Below, one piece after another: positions 33,289 through 43,184 of a stretch of DNA of 64,000 bases. How positions within the stretch are numbered: the stretch's first letter is position 1; every line of letters begins with the position of its first letter. The notes under the pieces were generated by a model. That model was given only the letters and a program-made list of their open reading frames with translations. It made no database searches and had not been told where the DNA came from. Source of the DNA: Rhodospirillaceae bacterium (GTDB lineage Bacteria; Pseudomonadota; Alphaproteobacteria; GCA-2721365); the NCBI GenBank assembly GCA_002721365.1, contig PBKC01000037.1, positions 45,972 through 109,971 on the forward strand, written 5' to 3'. Both the position numbers and the translations under genes were made by a program.

Positions 33289-33684
33289 GTGAGCGAAAGA
33301 GACGACTACCCGCAGCTCTCTCCGTTCTCGACAGGACTCCGGTCGCGGTGTCCGCGTTGCGGACAGGGTAAGTTGTATTCGGGGTTCCTGACGGTCGCCG
33401 ACCGCTGCTCGTCATGCGGTCTCGACCTCAGGGCCCAGGACTCGGGCGACGGGCCCGCGGTCTTCATCGTTCTGATCGTGGGCTTCATCGTCGTCGGACT
33501 GGCGCTTTACACCGAGGTCGCCTTTGCGCCGCCGCTGTGGGTCCATGCGATCCTGTGGTTGCCGGTGATCCTGGTTCTGGCCATCGGCATGTTGCGGCCA
33601 TTCAAGGCGACGATGATCGCGCTCCATTACAAGCACAATCTCCTCGGCGGGACCGGTAACGGGGGTGATGGCGACGCGCACTGA
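33289..33684 (+). CDS. DUF983 family protein
   Basis: RCPRCGQGKLYSGFLTVADRCSSCGLDL plus two TM segments; located in the cox cluster. Confidence 0.88.
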   Translation: MSERDDYPQLSPFSTGLRSRCPRCGQGKLYSGFLTVADRCSSCGLDLRAQDSGDGPAVFIVLIVGFIVVGLALYTEVAFAPPLWVHAILWLPVILVLAIGMLRPFKATMIALHYKHNLLGGTGNGGDGDAH

Positions 33685-34411
33685 GCGGTCGCGACGGAAA
33701 TTTCGGCCGAAGCTGGCGGCGACGCTGATCGCCCTGCCGGCCTTCGTCGTTCTGCTCGGTCTCGGGTACTGGCAGGTCGAGCGCCTGGAATGGAAACGCG
33801 GGCTGATCGCGGCCATCGACGAGCGCGGCCATTTGCCGCCGGTCGATCTGCCGGCCGAAATCGACCAGCCGGCCGACTGGTCGTTCCGGCCGGTGCGCGT
33901 TTCCGGCCAGTACGCCCACGATCAGGCCCAGCATCTCATGGCGCGGGTCCGTGACGGACAGCTTGGGATCGAACTGCTGACGCCTCTGGTGCGCGAGAAC
34001 GCGCCGCCGGTTCTCGTCGATCGCGGCTGGGTGCCCGCCGACCCGTCCGGTGACGTCGCGCCGTATGACGAACCTCGGGGCGACGTCGTGATCCAGGGCT
34101 TCGCGCGTGTGCCGGAAACGGTCTCGTCCTTCACCCCCGACAACCGCCCCGCGGACCGGGAGTGGTTCTCGGTCGACTTGGCGGCGCTGTCGAAGCAGAC
34201 GGGTTACGCCCTCGCGCCGGTCTATGTGATGGCCATGCCCACTGAGGGAACGAACGGATCGGCGGCCGGAACCTACCCCGCGCCGATGGGTCGGCTGCCC
34301 GAGCTGCCCAACAACCACCTGCAATACGCCATTACCTGGTTCGCGCTGGCGGGGGCGCTATTGGGCGTGTACGTTCTCGCGCATTTCAGGAGAGACTCCG
34401 GGGAGAGTTGA
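33665..34411 (+). CDS. SURF1 family protein
   Basis: LGYWQVERLEWKRGLIAAI, NNHLQYAITWFALAGALLGVYVLAHFRR. Confidence 0.93.
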   Translation: MMATRTERSRRKFRPKLAATLIALPAFVVLLGLGYWQVERLEWKRGLIAAIDERGHLPPVDLPAEIDQPADWSFRPVRVSGQYAHDQAQHLMARVRDGQLGIELLTPLVRENAPPVLVDRGWVPADPSGDVAPYDEPRGDVVIQGFARVPETVSSFTPDNRPADREWFSVDLAALSKQTGYALAPVYVMAMPTEGTNGSAAGTYPAPMGRLPELPNNHLQYAITWFALAGALLGVYVLAHFRRDSGES

Positions 34412-35364
34412 TGGTTTGGTTTCGTCGCCTCGCAGGCGTGACGATCTTCTTCACTTTCGTCCAGATCATCCTCGGCGGCGTGACGCGCCTGACCAACTCG
34501 GGCCTTTCCTGCCCCGATTGGCCGCGCTGCTACGGCATGCTGGTTCCGACGCCTGACGGAATCGCCGCGCTGGGTGGCACGGACTACGCCTACTTCCAGA
34601 TCATGCTGGAATGGGTCCATCGCCTTACGGCGGGTGCCGTCGTCGGGCCGTTGGTCCTGATTCTGACGGTCCTTGCCTGGCGGCTGGCTTCGCGCCACCG
34701 CGGCCTTTTCGGGATCATGGTCACGGCCCTTCTGCTGGTGATCATCCAGGCCGGCCTCGGCGGCCTCACCGTGCTCGATCGCAACAGCCCCTGGTCGGTG
34801 GCGGTGCATCTGTCGGTCGCACTGCTGTTCCTCGCCGTTCTTCTGCTCGCCTATCGCCGTGCGGGTTCGCAAGCGCGGCCGGATGCCGTCGGTGGCGGAA
34901 TCCACGCATTGGCCGGCATTGCCGCGCTGATCGCTCTGGTCACGGTCGCGAGCGGAGCGATGATGGCCAAATCCGGCGCGTCGCTCGCCTGCACGACCTG
35001 GCCGTTCTGCAACGGCGCGGTGATCCCCGACATGGCCGACCCCTATATCAGTCTCCATTACGGCCATCGGCTGTTGGCGTTGATCGCCTCGCTCCTGACG
35101 CTGGGGCTCGCGGCCAGCCTCAGGGGCATGGAACGGGGGCCGGTCCGCAAGTCCGCCAACATGGCGGCGAGCGTGGTGGTGCTTCAGGTCGCCCTGGGTG
35201 CGGGTGTCGTGCTGATGGGCGTGCCGGTGTGGATCGGCGCCCTTCATCTGGCGCTCGGCGTCATCGTCTTCGGCAGCCTCGCATCCGCGTTCTGGGCCGG
35301 CAGCCGCCTCGGTTTTCCCTCTCACGGAACGGATTCGCAGCATGGAGCCGTATCGAGAGCTTGA
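34408..35364 (+). CDS. ctaA: Heme A synthase (CtaA/COX15 family), Cys-pair-containing form
   Basis: GGVTRLTNSGLSCPDWPRCYG, EWVHRLTAGAVVGP, SLACTTWPFCNG, SLHYGHRLLALIASL; two CX5C pairs. Confidence 0.93.
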   Translation: MMVWFRRLAGVTIFFTFVQIILGGVTRLTNSGLSCPDWPRCYGMLVPTPDGIAALGGTDYAYFQIMLEWVHRLTAGAVVGPLVLILTVLAWRLASRHRGLFGIMVTALLLVIIQAGLGGLTVLDRNSPWSVAVHLSVALLFLAVLLLAYRRAGSQARPDAVGGGIHALAGIAALIALVTVASGAMMAKSGASLACTTWPFCNGAVIPDMADPYISLHYGHRLLALIASLLTLGLAASLRGMERGPVRKSANMAASVVVLQVALGAGVVLMGVPVWIGALHLALGVIVFGSLASAFWAGSRLGFPSHGTDSQHGAVSRA

Positions 35365-36832
35365 GCGCCGTTTCCGGCGCATCGCCAACATCGAAGGCGC
35401 CAGCGCGATCCTGCAGTGGGACTGGGCGACGATGATGCCGCCCGGCGGGGCGGATTCCCGCGCCGAGCAACTCGCGACCTTGAGCGTTCTCCATCATGAG
35501 CTGATCACCGACCCGGCGATGGGCGATCTCATCGCCGCCGCCGAGGCGGACGGTGCAGCCTATGACGAATGGCAGTCGGCGAACCTGCGGGAGATGAAGC
35601 GGAAATGGCGCCATGCCGTCGCCGTGCCCGCCAGTCTGGTCGATGCCTTGTCGCGGCAGTCGGCGAAGACCGAGATGGTTTGGCGCGAAGCGCGGGCCAA
35701 CGACGATTTCGCGACGTTCGCGCCGGCGCTCGGGACGCTTCTCGGCCTCGTCCGCGAAAAGGCCGCCGCCAAGGCCGCCGCTTTCGGCTGCAGCCCCTAC
35801 GATGCCTTGCTTGACGGGTACGAACCGGGCGGCAGCTCGGCCCGCATCGACACCCTGTTCGACGATCTGGCGGAATTCCTCCCCGACTTCCTGGAAGGCG
35901 TTCTCGAGCATCAGGGCCGCGGGCCGGCCTTGCTGCCGTTTTCGGGTCCGTTCCCGGTGGCGAAGCAGGAGGAGCTCGGGCGCCGGCTGATGGGGGTTCT
36001 CAAGTTCCCGTTCGACCGCGGTCGGCTGGACGTCAGTCACCACCCGTTCAGCGGCGGGACGCCCGACGACCTCCGCATCACCACCCGCTACGACGAGCAG
36101 GATTTCATGAGCTCGCTGATGGGGGTGCTGCACGAGACCGGCCACGCGCTCTACGAGCTCAACCTGCCGCAGGCATGGCGCTACCAGCCGGTGGGCGACG
36201 CCCGCGGCATGAGCATCCACGAGAGCCAGTCGCTGCTGGTCGAGATGCAGGCTTGCCGCAGCCGCGAGTTCATCACCTTCGTCGCTCCCCTGATGCGGGA
36301 CGCTTTCGGCGGCGACGGGCCGGCGTGGGAGCCGGAAAACCTCCACCGCCACTACACGCGGGTCGAGCGCAGCCTGATCCGGGTCGATGCCGACGAGGTC
36401 ACCTATCCGGCCCATGTCATCCTCCGCTACCGGCTGGAGAAGGAAATGATCGACGGCGATCTCGCCGTCGCCGACCTGCCCGAGGCATGGAACGCCCAGA
36501 TGCAGTCGCTGCTCGGCGTCACGCCGCCCAACGACCGGCTGGGTTGCCTTCAGGACATCCATTGGGCCGGCGGCGATTTCGGCTATTTCCCGACCTACAC
36601 GCTGGGGGCGATGACGGCGGCGCAGCTCTTCGACGCCGCCTGCCGGCAGGATTCGGACATCCTTCCGTCGCTCGGGCGCGGCGATTCCGCGCCGCTTCAG
36701 GCCTGGCTGAAGGAGAACGTGCATGGTGTCGGCTCCCGTCTGGAGACCGAGGACCTGATCGCCCTTGCGACGGGTGAACCGCTTACCGATGCGGTGTACA
36801 AGCGGCACCTGAAGAACCGCTATCTGTCCTGA
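35342..36832 (+). CDS. M32 family carboxypeptidase
   Basis: HETGH zinc motif (GVLHETGHALYELNLP), HESQSLLVEMQ. Confidence 0.96.
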   Translation: MEPYRELERRFRRIANIEGASAILQWDWATMMPPGGADSRAEQLATLSVLHHELITDPAMGDLIAAAEADGAAYDEWQSANLREMKRKWRHAVAVPASLVDALSRQSAKTEMVWREARANDDFATFAPALGTLLGLVREKAAAKAAAFGCSPYDALLDGYEPGGSSARIDTLFDDLAEFLPDFLEGVLEHQGRGPALLPFSGPFPVAKQEELGRRLMGVLKFPFDRGRLDVSHHPFSGGTPDDLRITTRYDEQDFMSSLMGVLHETGHALYELNLPQAWRYQPVGDARGMSIHESQSLLVEMQACRSREFITFVAPLMRDAFGGDGPAWEPENLHRHYTRVERSLIRVDADEVTYPAHVILRYRLEKEMIDGDLAVADLPEAWNAQMQSLLGVTPPNDRLGCLQDIHWAGGDFGYFPTYTLGAMTAAQLFDAACRQDSDILPSLGRGDSAPLQAWLKENVHGVGSRLETEDLIALATGEPLTDAVYKRHLKNRYLS

Positions 36833-36853
36833 TACGAGCGTCCCATCTCCGGG

Positions 36854-36890
36854 CATCGTCGTCCTCTTATTTGACCGCGGGACGACGATG
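36854..36890. terminator. 11-bp perfect stem-loop CATCGTCGTCC ... GGACGACGATG between the M32 gene and thrC
   Basis: Inverted repeat, 15-nt loop; no T-tract. Confidence 0.4.
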
Positions 36891-36922
36891 ACAGGCGGAC
36901 GGGAAGAGGAAAGGCGCGACCT

Positions 36923-38311
36923 GTGAAATACGTTTCGACGCGCGGCGGCGCGCCCGCCATCGCCTTCGACGAGGTGGTGCTTTCGGGCATGGCGCCCGAC
37001 GGCGGCCTCTATCTGCCCGATCACTGGCCCGCCTTGAGCGAGGAGGCCATCGCCGCGATGGCCGGCGAGTGCTATGCGGAGGTCGCCGTTCGGGTGATGA
37101 CGCCGTTCCTCGGCGACGCCATCGACCACGAGACCTTTCGCGGGATCGTCGAAGACGCCTATGCGGGGTTCGCCAACCATGCCGTGGCGCCGCTCCGACA
37201 GATCGACGGCAGCGAATGGCTTATGGAGCTGTTCCACGGTCCCACCCTCGCCTTCAAGGATGTGGCGCTGCAGCTTCTCGGCCGGCTGTTCGAGCATCTC
37301 CTGGAGAAGAAGGGGCGGCATGTGACGATCGTCGGCGCGACCTCGGGCGATACCGGGTCGGCGGCGATCGAGGCGTTCAAGGGGCGCGAGCACGTCACCA
37401 TCGTCATTCTGCACCCCCATGGTCGGGTATCGGAGGTGCAGCGGCGGCAGATGACGACCGTCGATGCGCCCAACGTCCACAACGTGGCCATCGACGGCAA
37501 TTTCGACGACTGCCAGGCGCTGGTGAAGGAGCTGTTCGCCGATGCCGCCTTCCGCGAGGAAATCGGTCTCGCGGCCGTCAACTCGATCAACTGGGCACGG
37601 GTGATGGCGCAGGCGGTGTACTACTTCACCGCCGCCGTCGCCCTTGGCGCGCCCGGACGCCGGGTCGCGTTCTCGGTGCCGACCGGCAATTTCGGCGACG
37701 TCTTCGCGGGCTACGTCGCGGCGCGGATGGGCTTGCCGATCGAGCGGCTGATCGTCGCCACCAACCGCAACGACATCCTCGCCCGCTTCTTCGACAGCGG
37801 CCAGTACGTGCCGGGCGACGTATCGCCGACGCTGTCACCCAGCATGGACATCCAGGTCGCCAGCAATTTCGAGCGGCTGCTGTTCGATCTGTTCGACGGC
37901 GACGGTGCCCGTGTCGCCGCCCTGATGGACACGCTCAAGTCCGCCCGGCGTTTCGGCGTCGACGAAGGGGTTCTCGACCGGGCCCGGACATTGTTCGATT
38001 CGACCAGCGTCGCCGAAGAGGACACAATCGAGACGATGCGCCGGCTCTACAGCGACTATGCTTTGACGATCGACCCGCACACCGCCGTCGGTGTCGCCGC
38101 GGGTCGGGTGCGCCATCACATGCCGGCAACGCCCCTGGTCACCCTGTCGACCGCGCATCCGGCGAAGTTCCCCGATGCCGTGGTGAAGGCGACCGGGGTC
38201 CATCCGGCGCTGCCGCCTCATCTCGATGCGCTGATGACGCTGCCCGAACGGTGCACGCCTCTCGCTAATGACCTAGCGAAGCTGAGGGACTATATACGTA
38301 GGCTGAATTAG
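36923..38311 (+). CDS. thrC: Threonine synthase
   Basis: YVSTRGGAPAIAFDEVVLSGMAPDGGLYLPD, FHGPTLAFKDVALQLLG, GATSGDTGSAAIEAF. Confidence 0.98.
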   Translation: MKYVSTRGGAPAIAFDEVVLSGMAPDGGLYLPDHWPALSEEAIAAMAGECYAEVAVRVMTPFLGDAIDHETFRGIVEDAYAGFANHAVAPLRQIDGSEWLMELFHGPTLAFKDVALQLLGRLFEHLLEKKGRHVTIVGATSGDTGSAAIEAFKGREHVTIVILHPHGRVSEVQRRQMTTVDAPNVHNVAIDGNFDDCQALVKELFADAAFREEIGLAAVNSINWARVMAQAVYYFTAAVALGAPGRRVAFSVPTGNFGDVFAGYVAARMGLPIERLIVATNRNDILARFFDSGQYVPGDVSPTLSPSMDIQVASNFERLLFDLFDGDGARVAALMDTLKSARRFGVDEGVLDRARTLFDSTSVAEEDTIETMRRLYSDYALTIDPHTAVGVAAGRVRHHMPATPLVTLSTAHPAKFPDAVVKATGVHPALPPHLDALMTLPERCTPLANDLAKLRDYIRRLN

Positions 38312-38318
38312 AGGACTC

Positions 38319-39581
38319 ATGACGACGACGCGAATCACCACGCTTGCCAACGGGTTGAGAGTCGCCAGCGAGGAAATGCCCTCGCTGCAGACAGCGTCGA
38401 TCGGCGTATGGGTCGGCGCCGGCGCCCGCAACGAGACCGCGGAGACCAACGGCGTCTCCCACGTGCTGGAGCATATGGCGTTCAAGGGGACGCGGCAGCG
38501 GAGCGCGCGTCAGATCGCCGAGGAAATCGAAGCTGTGGGCGGGCATCTCAACGCCTATACATCCCGCGAGCAGACCGCCTATTACGCCAAGGTCCTGAAG
38601 GACGACGCCCCGCTCGCGGTCGACCTGCTGGCGGACATCCTGCAGAACTCGGTCTTCGATTCGGACGAGCTGGCGCGCGAGCGCACGGTGATCCTGCAGG
38701 AGATCGGGCAGGCCAACGACACGCCCGACGACATCGTCTTCGACCATTTCCAGGAAGCCGCCTATCCGGAGCAGTCGATCGGGCGCCCGGTTCTCGGCAC
38801 CAGCGCGCTGGTGTCGGCGGTGACCCGGGACATGCTCCACGACTACATGGGCACCCATTACAGGCCGTCGTCGATGGTGGTGACGGCGGCCGGCCGCATC
38901 GACCATGATCGGCTGGTGGAGATGGTCGGCGAAGCCTTCGGCGATCTGTCCGGCACCAATGGCGCGCCGTTCGGGGCGGCCCACTATGTCGGCGGCGAGT
39001 TCCGCGAGGAACGGGATATCGAGCAGACGCATATCATCCTCGGCCTGGACAGCGTCCCCTACGGCGATCCGGATTTCTACGCCGTGCAGGTGCTGTCGAC
39101 GCTGCTGGGCGGCGGCATGTCGTCGCGGCTGTTCCAGGAAGTGCGTGAAGTGCGGGGCCTGGCCTATTCGGTGTTTTCGTTCAACACCTCCTACCTCGAC
39201 GCGGGCCTGTTCGGAATCTATGCCGGCACCAGCCCGGAGGACGCCGACGAGGCGGTCGCGGTGATCTGCGACGAAACCCGCAAGGTGGCCGACACCGTCA
39301 GCGACGAGGAAGTCCGCCGCGCCTCGGCGCAGCTCAAGGCCGGGCTGATGATGTCGCTCGAAAGTTCGAGCTCGCGTTGCGAGCAGCTCGCCCGCCAGAT
39401 CCTGATCTTCGGCCGCCGCCTGCCGCCGGAAGAGGTCGTGGCATTGATCGATCAGGTCGATGCGGCCACCATAACGCGTGTGGCGAAACGGCTGCTCTGC
39501 GGCGCGCCGGCGACGCTGGCGACGCTCGGGCCGGTGACGAAGGTTCCCGATGTCGAAACGATTCGGCAGCGGTTGATGTGA
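38319..39581 (+). CDS. M16 family (processing peptidase-like) metallopeptidase
   Basis: HVLEHMAFKGT (HXXEH), HLNAYTSREQTAYYAKV, GGGMSSRLFQEVREVRGLAYSV. Confidence 0.97.
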   Translation: MTTTRITTLANGLRVASEEMPSLQTASIGVWVGAGARNETAETNGVSHVLEHMAFKGTRQRSARQIAEEIEAVGGHLNAYTSREQTAYYAKVLKDDAPLAVDLLADILQNSVFDSDELARERTVILQEIGQANDTPDDIVFDHFQEAAYPEQSIGRPVLGTSALVSAVTRDMLHDYMGTHYRPSSMVVTAAGRIDHDRLVEMVGEAFGDLSGTNGAPFGAAHYVGGEFREERDIEQTHIILGLDSVPYGDPDFYAVQVLSTLLGGGMSSRLFQEVREVRGLAYSVFSFNTSYLDAGLFGIYAGTSPEDADEAVAVICDETRKVADTVSDEEVRRASAQLKAGLMMSLESSSSRCEQLARQILIFGRRLPPEEVVALIDQVDAATITRVAKRLLCGAPATLATLGPVTKVPDVETIRQRLM

Positions 39582-39585
39582 TTGA

Positions 39586-39825
39586 ATGAGTGAGCCGGCG
39601 CCGAAGCATACGCTCGACGCGACGGGACTGGCCTGCCCGCTGCCGGTCTTGAAGGCCAAGCGGGCGATGCGCGAGGTGGGCGACGGCGAGATACTGGAAA
39701 TTTTGGCGACCGACCGTGGTGCGGTAAAGGATTTCCAGACGTTTTGTGAAGTGACGGGGCACACCCTGGAATCATGGCACGACGCAGAGGGCGTGCTGAC
39801 GTTTCACATTCGGAAGAGGCCGTGA
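39586..39825 (+). CDS. TusA-family sulfurtransferase
   Basis: LDATGLACPLPVLKAKRAM. Confidence 0.92.
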   Translation: MSEPAPKHTLDATGLACPLPVLKAKRAMREVGDGEILEILATDRGAVKDFQTFCEVTGHTLESWHDAEGVLTFHIRKRP

Positions 39826-40541
39826 TCAATCTTCTCAAGTCGCTTTCCGAAATCATGCGCGGCCGCGCCATCGGCGGGCCCACGGTCTACCTGCGTCAGC
39901 CCCATCGCCGCGACTGGCGGAGCTGGGTTGCGCTCCGCAGCCGCTCGCATGCGTTCCTGAAGCCGTGGGAGCCGACCTGGCCCAAGGACGCGCTGACGCG
40001 GAAGGCATTCCTGCGCCGGCTGCGCGCGCACGCCCTGCAAAGCCACTCCGATGCCGGCTATGCGTTCTTCGTGTTCCGCCGCAACGATGACGCGCTGCTG
40101 GGCGGCATCACGGTCAGCAACGTCCGCCGTGGGATCGCCCAGAGCTGCAGCGTCGGCTACTGGATCGGCGAACCCTATGCACGCCGCGGCTATATGACCG
40201 AGGCGCTGGCCTCGCTGCTGCCGTTCATTTTCGAAAATCTTCGTCTGCACCGGATCGAGGCGGCGGTGCTGCCCGAGAACGCGGCGAGCCGGGCGCTTCT
40301 GAAGAAGGTGGGCTTTCGCGAGGAAGGCTATGCGCGGCAGTTCCTGCGCATCAACGGGGAATGGCAGGACCACGTCCTGTTCGGCATGCTCGCCGGCGAT
40401 CCCCGGCCGGTCGTCCATACGGTCATCGAAGGCGGACGGGAACTACGTCCTGCGGTCGCGCCGTCGGGTGCCTTCGCGGTCTCTAGCGTCGCGGCACCGT
40501 CTCAGAACACAGTGGGTGGCAGGAACTCCTCCACGGCTTGA
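39822..40541 (+). CDS. RimJ/RimL-type GNAT N-acetyltransferase
   Basis: VYLRQPHRRDWRSWVALRSRSHAFLKPWEPTW, RRGYMTEALASLLPFIFENLRLHRIEAAVLPENAASRALLKKVGF; GTG start overlaps tusA stop. Confidence 0.92.
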   Translation: MINLLKSLSEIMRGRAIGGPTVYLRQPHRRDWRSWVALRSRSHAFLKPWEPTWPKDALTRKAFLRRLRAHALQSHSDAGYAFFVFRRNDDALLGGITVSNVRRGIAQSCSVGYWIGEPYARRGYMTEALASLLPFIFENLRLHRIEAAVLPENAASRALLKKVGFREEGYARQFLRINGEWQDHVLFGMLAGDPRPVVHTVIEGGRELRPAVAPSGAFAVSSVAAPSQNTVGGRNSSTA

Positions 40542-40738
40542 TGCCCGTGAAGCCGAGCGGGTGATGATGAATGGCCTCTGCTCTGCGATAGCCGCCGACC
40601 GAAGGTCGTGATCGGCTCGGATTGAACATCTGCTGCGTGTGCGTCGTTCTTTTTTAATGCGCTTGCTGGTAGGTGAAGGCGTAAGCTGTCGCAAGGGCGA
40701 GGAACCAGCCGCAGCAGACACGGTGAAAGGGAACTCCA

Positions 40739-42091
40739 ATGCCCACAGCACCTGGAGAACCCGATTTGGCGGAAGCGATGTTGGAAACGACCTCGCAACC
40801 ATTTCTGGTTCTCGACCACGAACTTCGAGTCGAGAAAGTCAACCGCGCCTTTCTCCACCAGTTTCGGGTCGCCGAGCGGGACACCCGCGGGCATACCATC
40901 CACGAACTGGGAAACGGCCAGTGGGACATTCCCGAACTTAATCGGCTGCTCCATCAAGTGCAGGCGGACGGGGGCGCTGTGTGCGATTACCGCGTCGAGC
41001 ACGAGTTTGAGCAGATCGGCAAGCGGGTGATGCTGGTCAACGCCAATCACCTGTCGCGGCCGGCGGGTCCGGACAACCTACTCCTCGCCTTCAACGACGT
41101 GACGGAACGGGAGCGAATTCAGTTCGAACTGGAAGGCCGGACGGAATTCGCGGAGAAGCTGATCGACAGCGTGCGCGAGGCGCTGATCGTCATGGACTGG
41201 GATTTGAGGGTGCAGTCCGCCAACCAGAGCTTCTATGAATCCTTCGGCGTTGAGCAGGCGGAAACAGAAGGGCGCCTGATCTACGAACTCGGCAACGGCC
41301 AGTGGGACATTCCCGAACTGCGCCGACTGCTCGAGGAGGTGCTGCCCAACGGCGATGCTTTCGACGACTATCTCGTCGAGCATGAATTTCCGACCATCGG
41401 CCGCCGTGCGATGCTGCTCAACGGCCGGCGCCTCGATCACCTGAATCTGATCCTGCTGGCCATCCGGGACGTTACCGAAGAACAGAACGCCGCGGCTCGC
41501 CAGCAGGCGATGATGGGCGAGCTTCGCCACCGCGTGAAGAACATCCTCAACAATGTCCGGGCGCTGGCCGTCCAGACATGGCGGAGTAGCGATGATCCGG
41601 AGTCGTTCATCCAGGCATTCCAGTCCCGCATCGGGGCGCTGTCGCGTGCCCAGGATCTGGTTGTGGCCAGCCCGACCGAAGCCGTCTCGATTCGCGACAT
41701 CGTTCGATCCGAGCTCGTTGCGGTCGGTGCAGAGGAGGGCAGGCACTACAGTATCGACGGCCCGGACGTCCGTCTGACCCCGCGGAACGCGCAGGCCTTC
41801 GCCATGACGATCCACGAGTTGACCACGAATGCGGCCAAGTACGGCGCTCTTTCGGTGGACGGCGGCCGTATCGATATGACCTGGAAGATGGATCGTCGCG
41901 ATGGGGAGGACCGTCTGTGTTTCCGTTGGCGGGAGTCCGGTGTGCAAATCGCGGAACGCGAACCGAAGAGGGGGTTCGGTTCGAAGGTGATCGAGGAAAG
42001 CCTTCCTCACATGCTGGGCGGCAGCGCCCGGCTGAAGTTTCACCGGGACGGCGCGGAGTGCCTCGTCGAATATCCGATACCCCCTGACTGA
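40739..42091 (+). CDS. Sensor histidine kinase with two tandem PAS domains (HWE/HisKA_2-type)
   Basis: Duplicated ELGNGQWDIPEL(N/R)RLL modules; ELRHRVKNILNNVRALAVQTW phosphoacceptor; HELTTNAAKYGALS N-box. Confidence 0.9.
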   Translation: MPTAPGEPDLAEAMLETTSQPFLVLDHELRVEKVNRAFLHQFRVAERDTRGHTIHELGNGQWDIPELNRLLHQVQADGGAVCDYRVEHEFEQIGKRVMLVNANHLSRPAGPDNLLLAFNDVTERERIQFELEGRTEFAEKLIDSVREALIVMDWDLRVQSANQSFYESFGVEQAETEGRLIYELGNGQWDIPELRRLLEEVLPNGDAFDDYLVEHEFPTIGRRAMLLNGRRLDHLNLILLAIRDVTEEQNAAARQQAMMGELRHRVKNILNNVRALAVQTWRSSDDPESFIQAFQSRIGALSRAQDLVVASPTEAVSIRDIVRSELVAVGAEEGRHYSIDGPDVRLTPRNAQAFAMTIHELTTNAAKYGALSVDGGRIDMTWKMDRRDGEDRLCFRWRESGVQIAEREPKRGFGSKVIEESLPHMLGGSARLKFHRDGAECLVEYPIPPD

Positions 42092-42104
42092 GAAAGGCCT
42101 TGGC

Positions 42105-42473
42105 ATGCCTCAGTTTCTGGTCGGACAAACCATCCTGGTTCTGGAGGACGAGTACCTCGTGGCTCTCGACGTCAGCGAGACGATCGAGCAATGGGGGGGA
42201 CAGGTGGCGGGGCCCGTCGGACGCCTCAGTCAGGCGTTCGTGCCGCTTGAATCCAACGGGCTGGACGGGGCGGTACTCGATGTGTCCCTGGACGGCGACA
42301 CGTCCTATCCGCTGGCCGATGCGTTGGCGGAAAAGGGAATCCCGTTTCTGTTCATGACCGGATACGGATCGGCCACCCTGCCCGAGCGCTTCGCCGAAAA
42401 GCCGAGGCTCACCAAGCCATTCTCCGATCTGGCGGCCGAAAGGCTGTTTCAGGAAGTGTTCGGAGCCGGCTGA
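42105..42473 (+). CDS. Single-domain response regulator
   Basis: ILVLEDEYLVAL, GAVLDVSLDG, FMTGYG, LTKPF. Confidence 0.9.
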   Translation: MPQFLVGQTILVLEDEYLVALDVSETIEQWGGQVAGPVGRLSQAFVPLESNGLDGAVLDVSLDGDTSYPLADALAEKGIPFLFMTGYGSATLPERFAEKPRLTKPFSDLAAERLFQEVFGAG

Positions 42474-42485
42474 CCGACCCCGTGC

Positions 42486-43052
42486 TCAGGCGTGTCCGGT
42501 GAGGGAGGAGAGCGCCGAGAGGTCGATGCCGACCTTGGCCAGCGCCCGTTCCCATTTGTCGTCGTTGGCGGAAGCGAACACCAGCTCCGGATCGGCGGCG
42601 ACGTTCAGCCAGCCATTGGCCTGAATCTCGCCGTCGAGCTGGCCGGGCGACCAACCGGCATAGCCCAGGGCCAGAATGGACTTCGACGGGCCGCTGCCGT
42701 CGGCGATTGACTTCAGCACGTCGACGGTTGCCGTCAGGGCGAATTCCTCGTTCACCACCAGGGTCGACTCCTGGACGTAGTCGGTGGTGTGGAGAACGAA
42801 GCCACGGCTCGATTCGACGGGACCGCCGAAATGCACGCGGATCTGGTCGTCGATTTCGCCCAGTTCGATCCCCATCTGGTCCATCAGCTCGGCGAAGGTC
42901 AGCGAACCGATCGGCTTATTGATCACCAGCCCCATTGCCCCATCGGCCGAGTGCGCGCACATGTAGATGACCGTTCGCGCAAACCGCGGGTCGCTCATCT
43001 GCGGCATGGCGATCAGCAATTGTCCCTGCAGATAGCTGGAGTCGGTGTCCAT
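42486..43052 (-). CDS. YqgE/AlgH family protein
   Basis: YLQGQLLIAMPQMSDPRFARTVIYMCAHSADGAMGLVINKPIG, FGGPVESSRGFVLHT. Confidence 0.94.
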   Translation of the reverse strand: MDTDSSYLQGQLLIAMPQMSDPRFARTVIYMCAHSADGAMGLVINKPIGSLTFAELMDQMGIELGEIDDQIRVHFGGPVESSRGFVLHTTDYVQESTLVVNEEFALTATVDVLKSIADGSGPSKSILALGYAGWSPGQLDGEIQANGWLNVAADPELVFASANDDKWERALAKVGIDLSALSSLTGHA

Positions 43053-43184
43053 AAAAGCCCTGTCGTTTAACGTCGCTGTTGCCGGAGCGGACTCGAGTCG
43101 CGGAAACGTGACAGGCGGTCGGCTGCCCCCTCATCATATATGTTGGCAATTGTGACATGCCATTGCCGACGTAAGCCATTGTCG

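Noticed and set aside
35261-37480. 739-aa antisense ORF opposite M32 peptidase/thrC
   Set aside because: Plus-strand proteins have intact active-site motifs; antisense has none.
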